Shown here in pieces: positions 1 to 8,798 of a stretch of DNA of 64,000 nt. A program made the translations under genes and the position numbers. This stretch comes from Bin55 sp965203735 (lineage in GTDB: Bacteria > Pseudomonadota > Gammaproteobacteria > Pseudomonadales > Azotimanducaceae), in assembly GCA_965203735.1 (NCBI GenBank), contig OZ241909.1:248001-312000 (forward strand), given 5' to 3'. The notes under the pieces were generated by a model. The model ran no database searches. It was not told where the DNA came from and saw only the letters and a program-made list of their open reading frames with translations. How positions within the stretch are numbered: position 1 is the first letter of the stretch; each line of letters starts with the position of its first letter.

Positions 1-513
1 ACCGAAATTAGCCAAGGATCCATCGCGATGATCCTTGCACGACCGGTGTCACGCTGGCAGTTCCTGCTTGGCAAGTACATCGGTGCGGTCGCTGTGTTAC
101 TAGGCTATTCACTGGCTATGGCAGGCCTCATGGCAGTGTACATTCTCGTGTTTGATTTAGATGTGTTTCCTGCGATGCGCTTCGCTCCCTGGCTGACCTT
201 TTGCCAATTTCTCATCATGGGTACTTTGGCTCTCGTGCTATCGACAATAATGCATCCGTCCATAGCAGCTGTCTTAGCATTTTTTAGTGACCTCGGGTGG
301 GTGTTCGAGTTCTTTGTGACTGAGGGACCCTTTTTCTACATTTCCTACGCTCTTCCCAGCTATAGTCTTTACAACGTCTGGATCCAGCTAGTGAGTGCAA
401 CACCTCTGTATGGTTGGAAGGACTTGACTTTCTTGACTCTTTACGCCTTTGACTTGTCCCTAATATTTTTTCTTCTGGCGATGTGGCGTATGCGTTACAA
501 GGAAGTCAACTAG
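1..513 (+). CDS. ABC-2 type transporter permease, C-terminal part
   Basis: The reading frame is open from the first base of the window, so the gene begins upstream. The visible 170 residues open with a segment (LARPVSRWQFLLGKY) typical of ABC-2/NosY-type permeases, where it lies in the loop after the second membrane helix. About four hydrophobic helices follow, the last near the C-terminus, with a short basic cytoplasmic tail. The protein would pair with an ABC ATPase, probably encoded just upstream outside the window. The substrate cannot be inferred. The ATG at 28 is an internal methionine, not the start. Confidence 0.75.
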   Translation, partial: TEISQGSIAMILARPVSRWQFLLGKYIGAVAVLLGYSLAMAGLMAVYILVFDLDVFPAMRFAPWLTFCQFLIMGTLALVLSTIMHPSIAAVLAFFSDLGWVFEFFVTEGPFFYISYALPSYSLYNVWIQLVSATPLYGWKDLTFLTLYAFDLSLIFFLLAMWRMRYKEVN

Positions 514-691
514 CTCGCTGCCTACTGGCTTATCCGAGTCCTATATCCGAACCTAGCTGGAACTAGGCTGGTTCCAAACTTACAAATTTACGCTATTGAG
601 TAAATTTACTCACGAATGTAAGTGTCGCGTGTCGTCGGTCTTAAATGACTCCGCCGAAGTAATCGAAGAAGCATTCAACCCATAGTAATTA

Positions 692-1009
692 CTATCTGTT
701 GGATAAGCGTCGGATACTTGCAACAGTCGCACTGGATCTACGAACCAACGCTAAAAGTTCTCCTTTGATCTCGTCTGAAATTCCTAACTCAGGTCTGCTC
801 AAGACCAGCTGAGACAGTAGTTCTACGATTCGGTTGTGATCTTGTATACAGGATTCTATTTCTCGAAGGGAAATCTCAAGATTTTGATTTCTGTAAGAGG
901 TTGCGGTACCTATTTGTAGGGTCATGTTTGGTTTCGAGCAAGTGGACTTTGAACACACCTGAGGCATTCTACTATCGAATTTACCACACTTGCATTTATG
1001 TTTGATCAC
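692..1009 (-). CDS. Hypothetical small cysteine-rich protein
   Basis: I do not recognise this protein. The frame is open from 1126 to 692, but I place the start at a GTG at 1009 to avoid overlap with the divergent gene at 1064. The product would be 105 residues. Near the N-terminus are two close cysteine pairs (KCKCGK and VCSKSTC) that could bind metal, followed by a mixed helical region rich in leucine and glutamate. I see no clear ribosome binding site. It lies in an accessory region and could be a gene relic. Confidence 0.3.
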   Translation of the reverse strand: MIKHKCKCGKFDSRMPQVCSKSTCSKPNMTLQIGTATSYRNQNLEISLREIESCIQDHNRIVELLSQLVLSRPELGISDEIKGELLALVRRSSATVASIRRLSNR

Positions 1010-1063
1010 TTGGTACGAGAGTCCGGGCTGTGTCTTGATATCTATTGAGAAGTGGTGCCCTAA

Positions 1064-1351
1064 ATGGTAGGCAAAGTCGTGGCATCGCCCGAGTTGAAGC
1101 GAATCACCAAAAAGATTTCCGAACAACTCGAGAAAGAAGGCTGGCCGCCACAGGATATGAATTGGATTATTGCGATTCAGATACGCAATCCTTTGAATCC
1201 CGACGCAGGACAGCTACACGCTTTGAGTCTGTGTGACTTAAGGCACGGCATCGGGCTGATGAAACACCTAGCCAAAGATTACGAGAGAAGGAACAACTGT
1301 ACTGTCAATACTGTGACGGAACTGCCGTTTGTCGCTGGTGGAGAAGCCTAG
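1064..1351 (+). CDS. Hypothetical protein, 95 aa
   Basis: Unrecognised small protein. A stop codon directly precedes the ATG, so this is the only plausible start. Base choice at third codon positions and the amphipathic helix near residues 9-25 (ELKRITKKISEQLEKEG) look like real coding sequence. There is no signal peptide and no membrane segment. It stands alone between the ABC permease and the XRE/PIN pair, in a stretch with few genes. It could be a small cytoplasmic accessory protein; no function can be assigned. Confidence 0.45.
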   Translation: MVGKVVASPELKRITKKISEQLEKEGWPPQDMNWIIAIQIRNPLNPDAGQLHALSLCDLRHGIGLMKHLAKDYERRNNCTVNTVTELPFVAGGEA

Positions 1352-2044
1352 AGACCAGTCTAACAAAGTGCCTCTTATCTGATATTTGACCACTCTTGAA
1401 TGGGTAGCATTAAGGCCTAATATCCAACTGTACACTTCATACATTCCAAAGATACGATATTGGGACGGCATAGAGCTCCTCCTCGATAGAGTAAGACTCT
1501 TCTCCGTCCTACATGGCGACACCTGCATAAACCTGTCTGATGCCTCCCTAAGTTTCCTAAGACCTGAAAAATCAGATTTCATTACGGCAGATTGTCAACA
1601 GTCTATTCGGCAATTTGTCAAAATTGAACTCGCAAATCGTCAATTAGTATGTGGCAGTCCTGCAAATTCGATGGTTGCGAATTCCGATGCAGAGCCCGTA
1701 TGCCCGAAAATAGGAGCAATTTCAAGAGGTTCCGCTTCAGATTCAATAGTCGCTTTCTACGTGACCTAGATCGATTCGTTCTTTATGTATGACAGGATGA
1801 GACAAGGGTTAGGGCATTCCAATTGATTTCTACTGTCGATGACCGCCAAAGTCATGGTTGTTTGAAAACGTACCCTTTTTGGCCTTTACTGAGAAAGAAG
1901 TGCTTCATCTCTTGACCGTTTTGAGTAGACATCGCTTTTGGACTGAGTGAAATGCATGAAGTAATCCCCAAAAGGGAACACACCAATCCAAATTGAACCG
2001 AGAAATGAGTCGCAATACGATTGTCTTTTGTAACAAAAACAAAC
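1352..2044. other. Gene-poor stretch upstream of the XRE/PIN pair
   Basis: I find no convincing gene here. An open frame on the plus strand (1386-1769, starting TTG) and one on the minus strand (1268-1582) both have compositions unlike protein. The DNA is A+T richer than the flanking operons, which fits an acquired region. Confidence 0.5.
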
Positions 2045-2077
2045 TTGCACAGAATTCTTGCATATAATACATTGCAA
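2045..2077 (+). promoter_or_regulatory. Putative promoter and operator of the XRE/PIN pair
   Basis: A perfect TATAAT lies at 2063-2068, 37 bp before the chosen ATG at 2106. It is flanked by three copies of TTGCA at 2045-2049, 2058-2062 and 2072-2076, spaced 13 and 14 bp. XRE-type regulators often bind repeats overlapping their own promoter, so these may be the operator. No good -35 box stands at the normal distance. Confidence 0.4.
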
Positions 2078-2105
2078 ATATTCTAAGCAAGTTCATTCAC
2101 GCTAC

Positions 2106-3212
2106 ATGACAACTGAATACTTAGGCAAGAGACTCCGCGCGCTTCGAAGAGAGCGTGGAATGTCACAGGAAGACGTAAGATCGATATTCGGCTTCAAAGA
2201 TCGTCAGACAGTCTCAAACATTGAGACTGGCTCACGTCGCTTGTCCGCAGAAGAACTGCTAACTGCGATCGAAAAATTTGGAGTTCCTCTCGAATACTTC
2301 AACGACCCATTTCAACTAATCGGTGAGGGGGAGTTTTCGTGGCGACAACAGAATGTCTCGGACAAGAAACTTCTGGAATGTGAACAAAGGGCACGGAGAT
2401 GGATTGCGGTATATCGAGTTCTGGCACCTCAATTTGGTTACAAGAGATCGCACATACGTCATGCGTTGGACATAACAAAACAATCTAGTTTCGAGGACGC
2501 TATGGCTGCTGGGGAACAGTTTGTCAAAGAGTTTGGGCTTGGGGAGAAGCCGGCGTCGCGTTTGATTGAAGTCATGGAAGAGGAATTGAACATTCTTGTG
2601 TTGATGATCGATGCTTCTACTGGAGTGTCCGGTGCGGCATGTCGACTACCAGATTTAACGACTGTGCTGATTGCGCGAGATGAAGTGGAAGGTCGGCGTT
2701 ACTTCAATCTCGCTCACGAACTCTTTCACATTTTGACATGGGATGCAATTCCTCCATCTCACATTGAAGTATCTAAAGGCTTTGGAAATAGCAGGGCGGA
2801 ACAGCTTGCAATTAATTTTGCCAGTGCGCTGTTAATGCCGGCTGCAACACTCGACGCCTACTGTAACTGGTCAAAACTAGAAAAAAGGGAATTGATTTTG
2901 CAGCTCAATTCGGTCGCAGATGAGCTATATGTCACTTCCACTGCCCTAAGCTGGCGATTAGTTTCACTGGGTCAACTAGAACAGTCTGAAGTGAAAAGTC
3001 TATCGAAGAGTGATTTGCGCAACAATGGGCACAAAACCTCACTGCAAGGCCAATCTTCTCTCTTTTCGAAGAGATTTCTTGAAGTGGTTGGATGTGCTAT
3101 CGACGCGGGCAACATTTCGGTGCGGCGCATGGCTAGTGTGCTCGAAGTGAGCCCTGAAGATCTCAACGGTCTATTTGTGGACCACAACGTTGACTTTCGC
3201 ATTGAACTGTAA
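2106..3212 (+). CDS. XRE-family regulator fused to ImmA/IrrE metallopeptidase
   Basis: 368 residues. Residues 5-60 form a Cro/CI-type helix-turn-helix (KRLRALRRERGMSQEDV, then QTVSNIETG). The C-terminal half is an ImmA/IrrE (COG2856) peptidase with the zinc motif HELFH at about 204-208 and a downstream helix (AEQLAINFASALLMP) supplying the third ligand. Such proteins act as regulators or antitoxins that cleave a partner repressor or themselves. The frame extends to an ATG at 2058, but that falls inside the promoter-like TATAAT region, so I chose the ATG at 2106, whose product begins with the usual MTTEYLGKRL. The PIN gene follows 6 nt later, so the two are almost surely one operon. Confidence 0.85.
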   Translation: MTTEYLGKRLRALRRERGMSQEDVRSIFGFKDRQTVSNIETGSRRLSAEELLTAIEKFGVPLEYFNDPFQLIGEGEFSWRQQNVSDKKLLECEQRARRWIAVYRVLAPQFGYKRSHIRHALDITKQSSFEDAMAAGEQFVKEFGLGEKPASRLIEVMEEELNILVLMIDASTGVSGAACRLPDLTTVLIARDEVEGRRYFNLAHELFHILTWDAIPPSHIEVSKGFGNSRAEQLAINFASALLMPAATLDAYCNWSKLEKRELILQLNSVADELYVTSTALSWRLVSLGQLEQSEVKSLSKSDLRNNGHKTSLQGQSSLFSKRFLEVVGCAIDAGNISVRRMASVLEVSPEDLNGLFVDHNVDFRIEL

Positions 3213-3218
3213 TTTGTC

Positions 3219-3731
3219 ATGTCGCGACACACAGGCACTGTACTTGTAGACACGAATGTCATTTTGGAGTGCTATCGAACAAGCTCGTGGAACGCCCTCG
3301 CAAATGGCTATCAGGTTGAAACAGTGGAGGACTGTATTGCAGAAACTCAAAATGGTTTTCAGAAACGAGAAAAATCCATCCTGATCGATGAACAGAAATT
3401 GAGGGCATCGATGGGGGCAGTCCATGAAACGAACATTCTCGACCGGATTAAGTTGGATGCGGAAGTTCCTGACATTCATTTAGACAGAGGCGAAAAGTCA
3501 CTGTGGACGCACGCAAAAAACCGATGTGATGATTGGCTGTTTTGTGGACCGGACAAAGCCAGTCTTCGGGTCGGCATTAGATTCGGACTCCGTGAGCACT
3601 TGGTTTCGCTCGAACGATTGTTGAAGGATGCGGGCCACCGCTTGAAGCGCTCATTAAGACCAGCATATACCATGAGGTGGCATGCTGACACCATCAACCA
3701 ACTAGTCCAGATTGAAATGAAAAAGCCGTGA
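3219..3731 (+). CDS. PIN-like domain protein, probable toxin of the XRE-ImmA pair
   Basis: 170 residues. The N-terminus VLVDTNVILE is the first PIN motif (Asp11, Asn13). Further acidic residues follow in the expected order: Glu42, Asp89/Glu92 in LDRGEKSLW, and Asp112 in CGPDKAS. PIN proteins are Mg-dependent RNases, and many are toxins. The gene starts 6 nt after the XRE-ImmA/IrrE gene, an arrangement known for PIN-like families such as DUF4411 with COG2856 partners. The C-terminal 50 residues are basic and could contact RNA. The toxin role is inferred from the pairing, not shown. Confidence 0.65.
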   Translation: MSRHTGTVLVDTNVILECYRTSSWNALANGYQVETVEDCIAETQNGFQKREKSILIDEQKLRASMGAVHETNILDRIKLDAEVPDIHLDRGEKSLWTHAKNRCDDWLFCGPDKASLRVGIRFGLREHLVSLERLLKDAGHRLKRSLRPAYTMRWHADTINQLVQIEMKKP

Positions 3732-3756
3732 GCAGTTACCGTAGCTCGCACAAATT

Positions 3757-3783
3757 GTCTAACTGTTAGACGAATCATTCGTC
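3757..3783. repeat. Two overlapping perfect palindromes after the PIN gene
   Basis: GTCTAAC-T-GTTAGAC (3757-3771) and GACGAAT-C-ATTCGTC (3769-3783) share the central GAC. Each has 7-bp arms around one base. They lie 25 bp after the PIN stop codon. They could be a transcription terminator-like structure, a protein-binding site or the edge of the acquired module; there is no T-tract. Confidence 0.5.
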
Positions 3784-3898
3784 AGGATTGAGCCGAAGTG
3801 GCCTCTTGCCGACTTTCTTCTCTCATAGGATTGCCTCATGTGGTTTCACACCGTGATAAACTCTAAACAGTTTTCGAAAGTAGTCTCCTCTCGTTCGG

Positions 3899-3921
3899 CA
3901 GCGACTCTTAAGAAGTCGCTG
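3899..3921. other. 8-bp hairpin upstream of algH
   Basis: CAGCGACT and AGTCGCTG flank a 7-nt loop. It lies 58 bp before the algH start. No T-tract follows on the plus strand, so it is not a standard terminator. It may be a leader structure or end the upstream transcript. Confidence 0.3.
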
Positions 3922-3979
3922 GAAAAGAGATGGAGCATTTCACTACCGTCTGGCACTCGTGCGGAGTATTGATCTGTGC

Positions 3980-4552
3980 ATGGATGAGTCCTCTCTAATC
4001 AATCACTTTCTTCTGGCGCTGCCCAGTCAGATCAATTCCTACTTCGAGGACACACTGACCTACATGGCCCGCCACGGAGACGACGGCGCTATGGGATTCG
4101 TGATAAATCGGCCTCTTCCGCTAAAACTAGCCGAAATCATGAAAGAGGCGAAGTTAGATCCCACACAAGGAGAGGAAGTTGCCATCTTGGAAGGGGGTCC
4201 CGTAAACCCATCGCATCCATCGATTCTTCACTCTGACGAATTCGAAACTGAAAATTCACTCCACGTAACCGACGGAATCTCTCTCATTACAGACTCTTCT
4301 GGCGAAGGAATTTATAAGACTATTAAGGCCATCTCCGAAGGAAAAGGGCCGAAGAACTACCTCTTCGTACTTGGTTACGCGGGATGGGGACCAAAACAAT
4401 TGGACAACGAACTGGGGGAGAACGCTTGGATGACATGTCCTGCCGATCATCAAACTCTATTCGTCGAACCTTACGAGTCGCGTGTATCAAAGGTCTCCTC
4501 CTCAATCGGCATCGACTTTAGCAGGTTTTCACCGCAAAGCGGCTCCGCGTAG
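3980..4552 (+). CDS. algH: YqgE/AlgH family protein
   Basis: 190 residues from the ATG at 3980; the frame extends to a GTG at 3959, but the family starts with a short stretch before the conserved NHFLLALPS. The YqgE/AlgH (DUF179) signature is clear: DTLTYMARHGDDGAMGFVIN near the N-terminus, GGPV, and LFVLGYAGWGPKQLD near residue 130. The biochemical role is unsettled; in Pseudomonas it was linked to alginate regulation. ruvX follows 14 nt later, the usual pairing in proteobacteria, so the two are co-transcribed at the head of the large operon. Confidence 0.92.
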   Translation: MDESSLINHFLLALPSQINSYFEDTLTYMARHGDDGAMGFVINRPLPLKLAEIMKEAKLDPTQGEEVAILEGGPVNPSHPSILHSDEFETENSLHVTDGISLITDSSGEGIYKTIKAISEGKGPKNYLFVLGYAGWGPKQLDNELGENAWMTCPADHQTLFVEPYESRVSKVSSSIGIDFSRFSPQSGSA

Positions 4553-4566
4553 GAAGGCAAAACTGC

Positions 4567-4983
4567 GTGGGTGCCATGTCATTCGATTTCGGAATGTCGC
4601 ACATTGGTGTGGCAACCATCGAATTGACCACAAACTCCGTCCAGCCAACTGCAACGATCAATGCCAAGAGAGGCAGACCAAGTATCGAACAGTTGGATTC
4701 ATTGCTAAATACGTGGAAACCAACACAGCTGATCGTTGGTCTTCCTCTCAACATGGACGACACGGAATCTACCATGTCGAAAGCATCTCGTAAGTTTGGC
4801 AAGTTCTTGGAACTACGATTCTCCTTGCCCGTACATTTCGTTGATGAACGCTTGACGACAATCGAGTCCAAGTCCCGAACAGTCGACGGTCGTCCCGACC
4901 ACGCTATTGCGGCGTGCGCAATTGGGGAGAGCTGGCTTCATGAGCTTCGTGTAAAGGAAGATCGAGGCGGTCGCGAATCTTGA
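4567..4983 (+). CDS. ruvX: Holliday junction resolvase-like RuvX (YqgF)
   Basis: 138 residues with a GTG start. RNase H-fold resolvase features are all present: SFDFGMSHIGVA with the first catalytic Asp, IVGLPLNMD, VDERLTT with the catalytic Glu, and a final Asp in DHAIAACA. The family (YqgF/RuvX) acts in pre-16S rRNA 5' end maturation and may resolve DNA junctions. It follows algH and overlaps yggS by 4 nt, so translation is probably coupled. Confidence 0.9.
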   Translation: MGAMSFDFGMSHIGVATIELTTNSVQPTATINAKRGRPSIEQLDSLLNTWKPTQLIVGLPLNMDDTESTMSKASRKFGKFLELRFSLPVHFVDERLTTIESKSRTVDGRPDHAIAACAIGESWLHELRVKEDRGGRES

Positions 4984-5681
4984 CCGAGTTCACACTTGAG
5001 TCTTCTCGTCTAAACGACCGATATTTGTCGGTGGTGGACACGATCCAATGTACGGCCTCCCGGCTTGGCCGCAATCCTGGGGACATTGGACTCCTGGCGG
5101 TTTGCAAGACCCGAACGATCGAAGAAATACGAGCGTTGGCGCAAACCGGCCACTTGGACTTTGGCGAGAATTATTTGGCCGACGCATTACCCAAGATTCA
5201 AGCGCTTGAATCCCTCAGATTGACGTGGCACTTCGTTGGAACGATTCAATCAAACAAGGCAAGAGCAATCGCGCAACACTTTGACTGGGTTCATTCCATC
5301 GACCGTGCCAGCATTGCCCGTCGATTGAACGACGCAAGATCCAACGAACCTCTGAACGTCTGCATCCAAGTTAATGTGGACGACGAATCCCAAAAGTCCG
5401 GAGTGCGTGTTGAGGATGTGGCAGACTTGGTCAAGGGCATCCAGGAACTGCCCCGACTGCGACCTAGAGGACTCATGGCGATTCCCAGAGCGCATTCCAA
5501 TCCAGAAGAATCGAGAACGGCATTTAGTACTCTTTACCAGCTATTTCAAGAAGTGAGGCCACCCGAGTCCGAACACTGGGACACGTTGTCGATGGGTATG
5601 ACAAACGACTACGAGATCGCCATCGAAGAAGGCGCGACATTGGTGCGATTGGGCACTGCAATATTTGGTCCTCGAGCATGA
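4980..5681 (+). CDS. yggS: YggS family PLP-binding homeostasis protein
   Basis: 233 residues, TTG start overlapping ruvX by 4 nt. The fold-type III PLP protein signatures are LLAVCKTRTIEEI, with the PLP-binding lysine, then FGENYLADALPK, WHFVGTIQSNKAR, the IQVNVDDESQKSG strand, and LSMGMTNDYEIAIEEGATLVRLG at the C-terminus. These proteins carry PLP without catalysing a reaction and keep vitamin B6 and amino-acid pools balanced. proC follows with a 4-nt overlap, the classic yggS-proC-yggT order. Confidence 0.93.
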   Translation: MTEFTLESSRLNDRYLSVVDTIQCTASRLGRNPGDIGLLAVCKTRTIEEIRALAQTGHLDFGENYLADALPKIQALESLRLTWHFVGTIQSNKARAIAQHFDWVHSIDRASIARRLNDARSNEPLNVCIQVNVDDESQKSGVRVEDVADLVKGIQELPRLRPRGLMAIPRAHSNPEESRTAFSTLYQLFQEVRPPESEHWDTLSMGMTNDYEIAIEEGATLVRLGTAIFGPRA

Positions 5682-6484
5682 GCCATCGAATCGCCGTTCT
5701 AGGTAGCGGACACATGGGACGTGCGCTTGCTGTAGGCATCGCGGGCAATCAACAACTCAATGCCTCACTCATTGTCTCCGACCCCATCGAAGAACAGCTT
5801 GCCGGCTACACAAGCCAGAATGTACACACGACGACTAGTAACGAAGAGGCAATCTCCGCATCCAATATCGTCATACTCGCCGTAAAGCCCCAAATAATTA
5901 AGACCGTTGTTACAGCTCACGCAAACATAATCAATAATCGATTAGTTATTTCTATTGCCGCGGGAGTCTCCTTGTCAAACCTCGAGACATGGTTGCCCGA
6001 ATCCACACCCATCGTCCATTGCATGCCGAACTTGGCAGTCGCCTTGAACGAAGGAGTAACAGGCATGTTCGCGAATTGTCACGTGAACGAAACTCAAAAA
6101 ACGATCGTCCAAAGTATGTTTGAATCGCTTGGAGAAGCTGTGTGGATGCCCGAGGATAGTCATATAGATATCGTCACAGCGGTATCAGGCACGGGACTTG
6201 CATACTTTTTTTACCTGATGGACGCCATCATTCACGCTGCAAAGGAGCTTGGTATGGATGAGACAAATGCCCAGCAGTTCGCAACTCGCACTGCTCTGGG
6301 AGCGGCACGCATTGCCGTGAACTCCAACGATGATCCTGCAACTCTTCGAGATCAAGTCGCCTCTCCCGGAGGGACTACAGAACGTGCACTTTCGGTCTTG
6401 GACGCAAACCGCGTGCGAGATTCCATCATGGATGCAGTCAGAGCCGCTTTTGCACGATCGGCTGAATTAACTGCTAGGTTGTAA
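5678..6484 (+). CDS. proC: Pyrroline-5-carboxylate reductase
   Basis: 268 residues. ProC reduces pyrroline-5-carboxylate to proline with NAD(P)H. The Rossmann motif IAVLGSGHMGRAL stands at the N-terminus, with VILAVKPQ and the proline-site region SGTGLAYFFYLMDAI and ASPGGTTERAL toward the end. The length is typical. It starts with ATG overlapping the yggS stop and is followed by yggT 6 nt later. Confidence 0.95.
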   Translation: MSHRIAVLGSGHMGRALAVGIAGNQQLNASLIVSDPIEEQLAGYTSQNVHTTTSNEEAISASNIVILAVKPQIIKTVVTAHANIINNRLVISIAAGVSLSNLETWLPESTPIVHCMPNLAVALNEGVTGMFANCHVNETQKTIVQSMFESLGEAVWMPEDSHIDIVTAVSGTGLAYFFYLMDAIIHAAKELGMDETNAQQFATRTALGAARIAVNSNDDPATLRDQVASPGGTTERALSVLDANRVRDSIMDAVRAAFARSAELTARL

Positions 6485-6489
6485 TCACC

Positions 6490-7056
6490 GTGGGCGGACC
6501 ATTGCTTTTTATTGTCGATTTTGCAGTTAGTGTTTTTGCACTTTTCTGCCTCTTGCGCTTTCTCCTGCACCTAGCTGGAGCAAATTTCTACAGCCCAATC
6601 GTGAATTCGATCATGAGGATTACAGATCCCGTGCTGAATCCCATTCGAAAGGTGCTTCCAGTTTCACGGCGTTTGGACCTAGCGTCATTGCTGGCAACGT
6701 TGGTTCTCGAAACTGCCAGCGTATACATTCGAGTCATGCACGCTGGGATAGTGGACGTGTTTCCGCTATGGGCATATGTTTGGAACGGTGCTGTTTCTGC
6801 GGTTCAAATATCTATTTGGATCTATCTTGTAGCGATTCTTGCTTCGGTGATTATGAGTTGGGTTGCTCCAAACGTGTACTCGCCGCTGGCTGAAATAGCG
6901 AAGCAACTTGCCGATCCATTCCTGGCACCCGTAAGAAAGCTGCTTCCACCCATGGCCGGATTCGACTTTTCACCAATGCTTGGGATGCTTGTCCTTCTCA
7001 TGGCAAATTCCTATATAGTCCCGTTGCTTAAATACGTACCGCAACTCGCATCATAA
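6490..7056 (+). CDS. yggT: YggT family integral membrane protein
   Basis: 188 residues with a GTG start. The protein has two related halves, each with the YggT pattern of a helix, then SPIVNSIMRITDPVLNPIRK in the first half and SPLAEIAKQLADPFLAPVRK in the second, followed by further hydrophobic helices. YggT (CcmB-like, DUF) proteins are small inner-membrane proteins of uncertain role in osmotic or envelope physiology. Its place directly after proC is conserved in gammaproteobacteria. Confidence 0.9.
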   Translation: MGGPLLFIVDFAVSVFALFCLLRFLLHLAGANFYSPIVNSIMRITDPVLNPIRKVLPVSRRLDLASLLATLVLETASVYIRVMHAGIVDVFPLWAYVWNGAVSAVQISIWIYLVAILASVIMSWVAPNVYSPLAEIAKQLADPFLAPVRKLLPPMAGFDFSPMLGMLVLLMANSYIVPLLKYVPQLAS

Positions 7057-7068
7057 TGTGCGGCGAAT

Positions 7069-8205
7069 ATGAACGCACCCGTGCCCGACACCCATGGTTC
7101 TGTCGGTATCGTAGAGCCAAAACTGCTAGAACTTGATCAAGGCGTAACTCTCCAGTGCGGGGAGGTTCTACCCCGCCTTGAACTGATCTACGAGACCTAC
7201 GGTGATCTCAACCAAGACCGCACCAATGCAGTGCTGATTTGCCACGCTCTGTCCGGACACCATCACGCAGCAGGATTTCATAGCGAAACCGAATCCCGTC
7301 CAGGATGGTGGGACAACTGTATCGGACCGGGTAAGCCCATCGACACAAATAGATTTCACGTCGTCTCGCTCAACAATCTCGGCGGCTGTCACGGGTCGAC
7401 CGGTCCTCGATCCGTAAATCCCAAGACAGGAGAACCGTACGGAGAGGATTTCCCGACGGTCACCGTCAAGGATTGGGTCAAGACTCAAGCAATGTTGGCA
7501 GATGCTTTGAGCATCGAACGATTTGCGGCCGTTATCGGAGGCAGCCTCGGAGGGATGCAAGCCCTGCAGTGGGCTATCGACTATCCTGATCGAATTGGGC
7601 ACGCCGTACTCATCGCTTGCGCTCCCAAACTCTCGGCGCAAAATATCGCGTTCAACGAAATCGCGCGCCTGGCAATCAAAATGGACTCGGTCGATGGTTC
7701 ATCAGACGAAGCACTACCCGGTCTTGGACTCGCCCGCATGATTGGACACGTCACGTATCTATCGGACGACTCAATGGGGACAAAATTTGGGCGTGAAGTA
7801 AAGTCCGGTGACATTGAACAGGGACGCGATGTTCAGTTCCAAGTTGAAAGCTATCTGCACTATCAAGGATCCCGGTTCGCACAGACGTTTGACCCTAACA
7901 CCTATGTGCTAGTCACGCGAGCCTTGGACTACTTTGATCCCGCGATTGAACACAACGATAATCTAATAGACACTCTCCAACCCGCAACGGCGAAATTCTT
8001 GGTGATCTCCTTTTCAAGCGATTGGCGTTTTTCGCCTGAACGGTCCAATGAAATCGTTGATGCTCTCGTCGCGGCTGGCAAGTCCACAGTCAGCGCAAGC
8101 ATCGTGAGCAACATGGGACACGACTCGTTCCTCATGGACATTCCTCGTTACTTCACTGTGCTCAAAACATATCTGGCAAGTGTTGCAGACGAATTAGACG
8201 CATGA
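7069..8205 (+). CDS. metX: Homoserine O-acyltransferase MetX
   Basis: 378 residues, alpha/beta hydrolase. The nucleophile elbow is GGSLGGMQALQW, with NLGGCHGSTGPRS upstream, catalytic Asp in SSDWRFSPERS and His in MGHDSFLMD. MetX acylates homoserine in the first committed step of methionine synthesis. Whether it uses acetyl- or succinyl-CoA cannot be decided by eye; in gammaproteobacteria paired with metW the succinyl form is often seen. It overlaps metW by 4 nt. Confidence 0.93.
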   Translation: MNAPVPDTHGSVGIVEPKLLELDQGVTLQCGEVLPRLELIYETYGDLNQDRTNAVLICHALSGHHHAAGFHSETESRPGWWDNCIGPGKPIDTNRFHVVSLNNLGGCHGSTGPRSVNPKTGEPYGEDFPTVTVKDWVKTQAMLADALSIERFAAVIGGSLGGMQALQWAIDYPDRIGHAVLIACAPKLSAQNIAFNEIARLAIKMDSVDGSSDEALPGLGLARMIGHVTYLSDDSMGTKFGREVKSGDIEQGRDVQFQVESYLHYQGSRFAQTFDPNTYVLVTRALDYFDPAIEHNDNLIDTLQPATAKFLVISFSSDWRFSPERSNEIVDALVAAGKSTVSASIVSNMGHDSFLMDIPRYFTVLKTYLASVADELDA

Positions 8206-8798
8206 GAATTGACCTAAAACACGTCGCCGACTTCGTTGAAGACAATGCTCGCGTTCTAGATCTAGGATGCGGCGACGGAGAACTCCTTGAATATCTTCAT
8301 GAATCGAAGAGCATAAAAGGATATGGAGTCGAGCGCGATCAGGATGCGATCGAGAGTTGCATCCAACGCGGGGTCAATGTCATTGAACACGACCTGAATT
8401 CGGGACTGGATCGGTTTCCGGACGACAGTTTCGACATCGTCGTCATGACGGAGACGCTTCAAGCACTCGAATCCCCGAGAACCTTGCTAAGGGAACTGTT
8501 GCGAATTGCAAATCGATGCATTGTGTCCTTTCCAAACTTTGGGCATTGGCGATGTCGCTTTCAACTGTTGTTCCGAGGTCGAATGCCCGTAGCGGAACAT
8601 CTACCCCACGCTTGGTACAACACGCCCAACATTCATCTGTGCACGTTTAGGGACTTCGACGAAATGTGCCAGTTGGAAAAACTGGAGGTTGTAGAACGGA
8701 GCGTCATCGATCCGAAGTATCGCAAGGTAACCCCAAAGAGCGCTCTGTCCAATCTCTTTGGAACTACGGGTTTCTACGTCTTGGGGAGAAGAAAGTGA
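8202..8798 (+). CDS. metW: Methionine biosynthesis protein MetW
   Basis: 198 residues. A class I methyltransferase-like fold is shown by ARVLDLGCGDGELLEYL at the N-terminus, FDIVVMTETLQAL and VSFPNFGHWRCR in the middle, the last being characteristic of MetW. MetW works with MetX in homoserine acylation. It overlaps metX at ATGA and its own stop overlaps the GTG of the next gene. Confidence 0.92.
   Translation: MRIDLKHVADFVEDNARVLDLGCGDGELLEYLHESKSIKGYGVERDQDAIESCIQRGVNVIEHDLNSGLDRFPDDSFDIVVMTETLQALESPRTLLRELLRIANRCIVSFPNFGHWRCRFQLLFRGRMPVAEHLPHAWYNTPNIHLCTFRDFDEMCQLEKLEVVERSVIDPKYRKVTPKSALSNLFGTTGFYVLGRRK

Noticed and set aside
1268..1769. Two opposing open frames (minus 1268-1582, plus 1386-1769)
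   Set aside because: They overlap each other, lack ribosome binding sites and have no protein-like pattern.
8666..8794. Upstream extension of the DUF4426 frame
   Set aside because: It overlaps metW in another frame; the GTG at 8795 starts a proper signal peptide.
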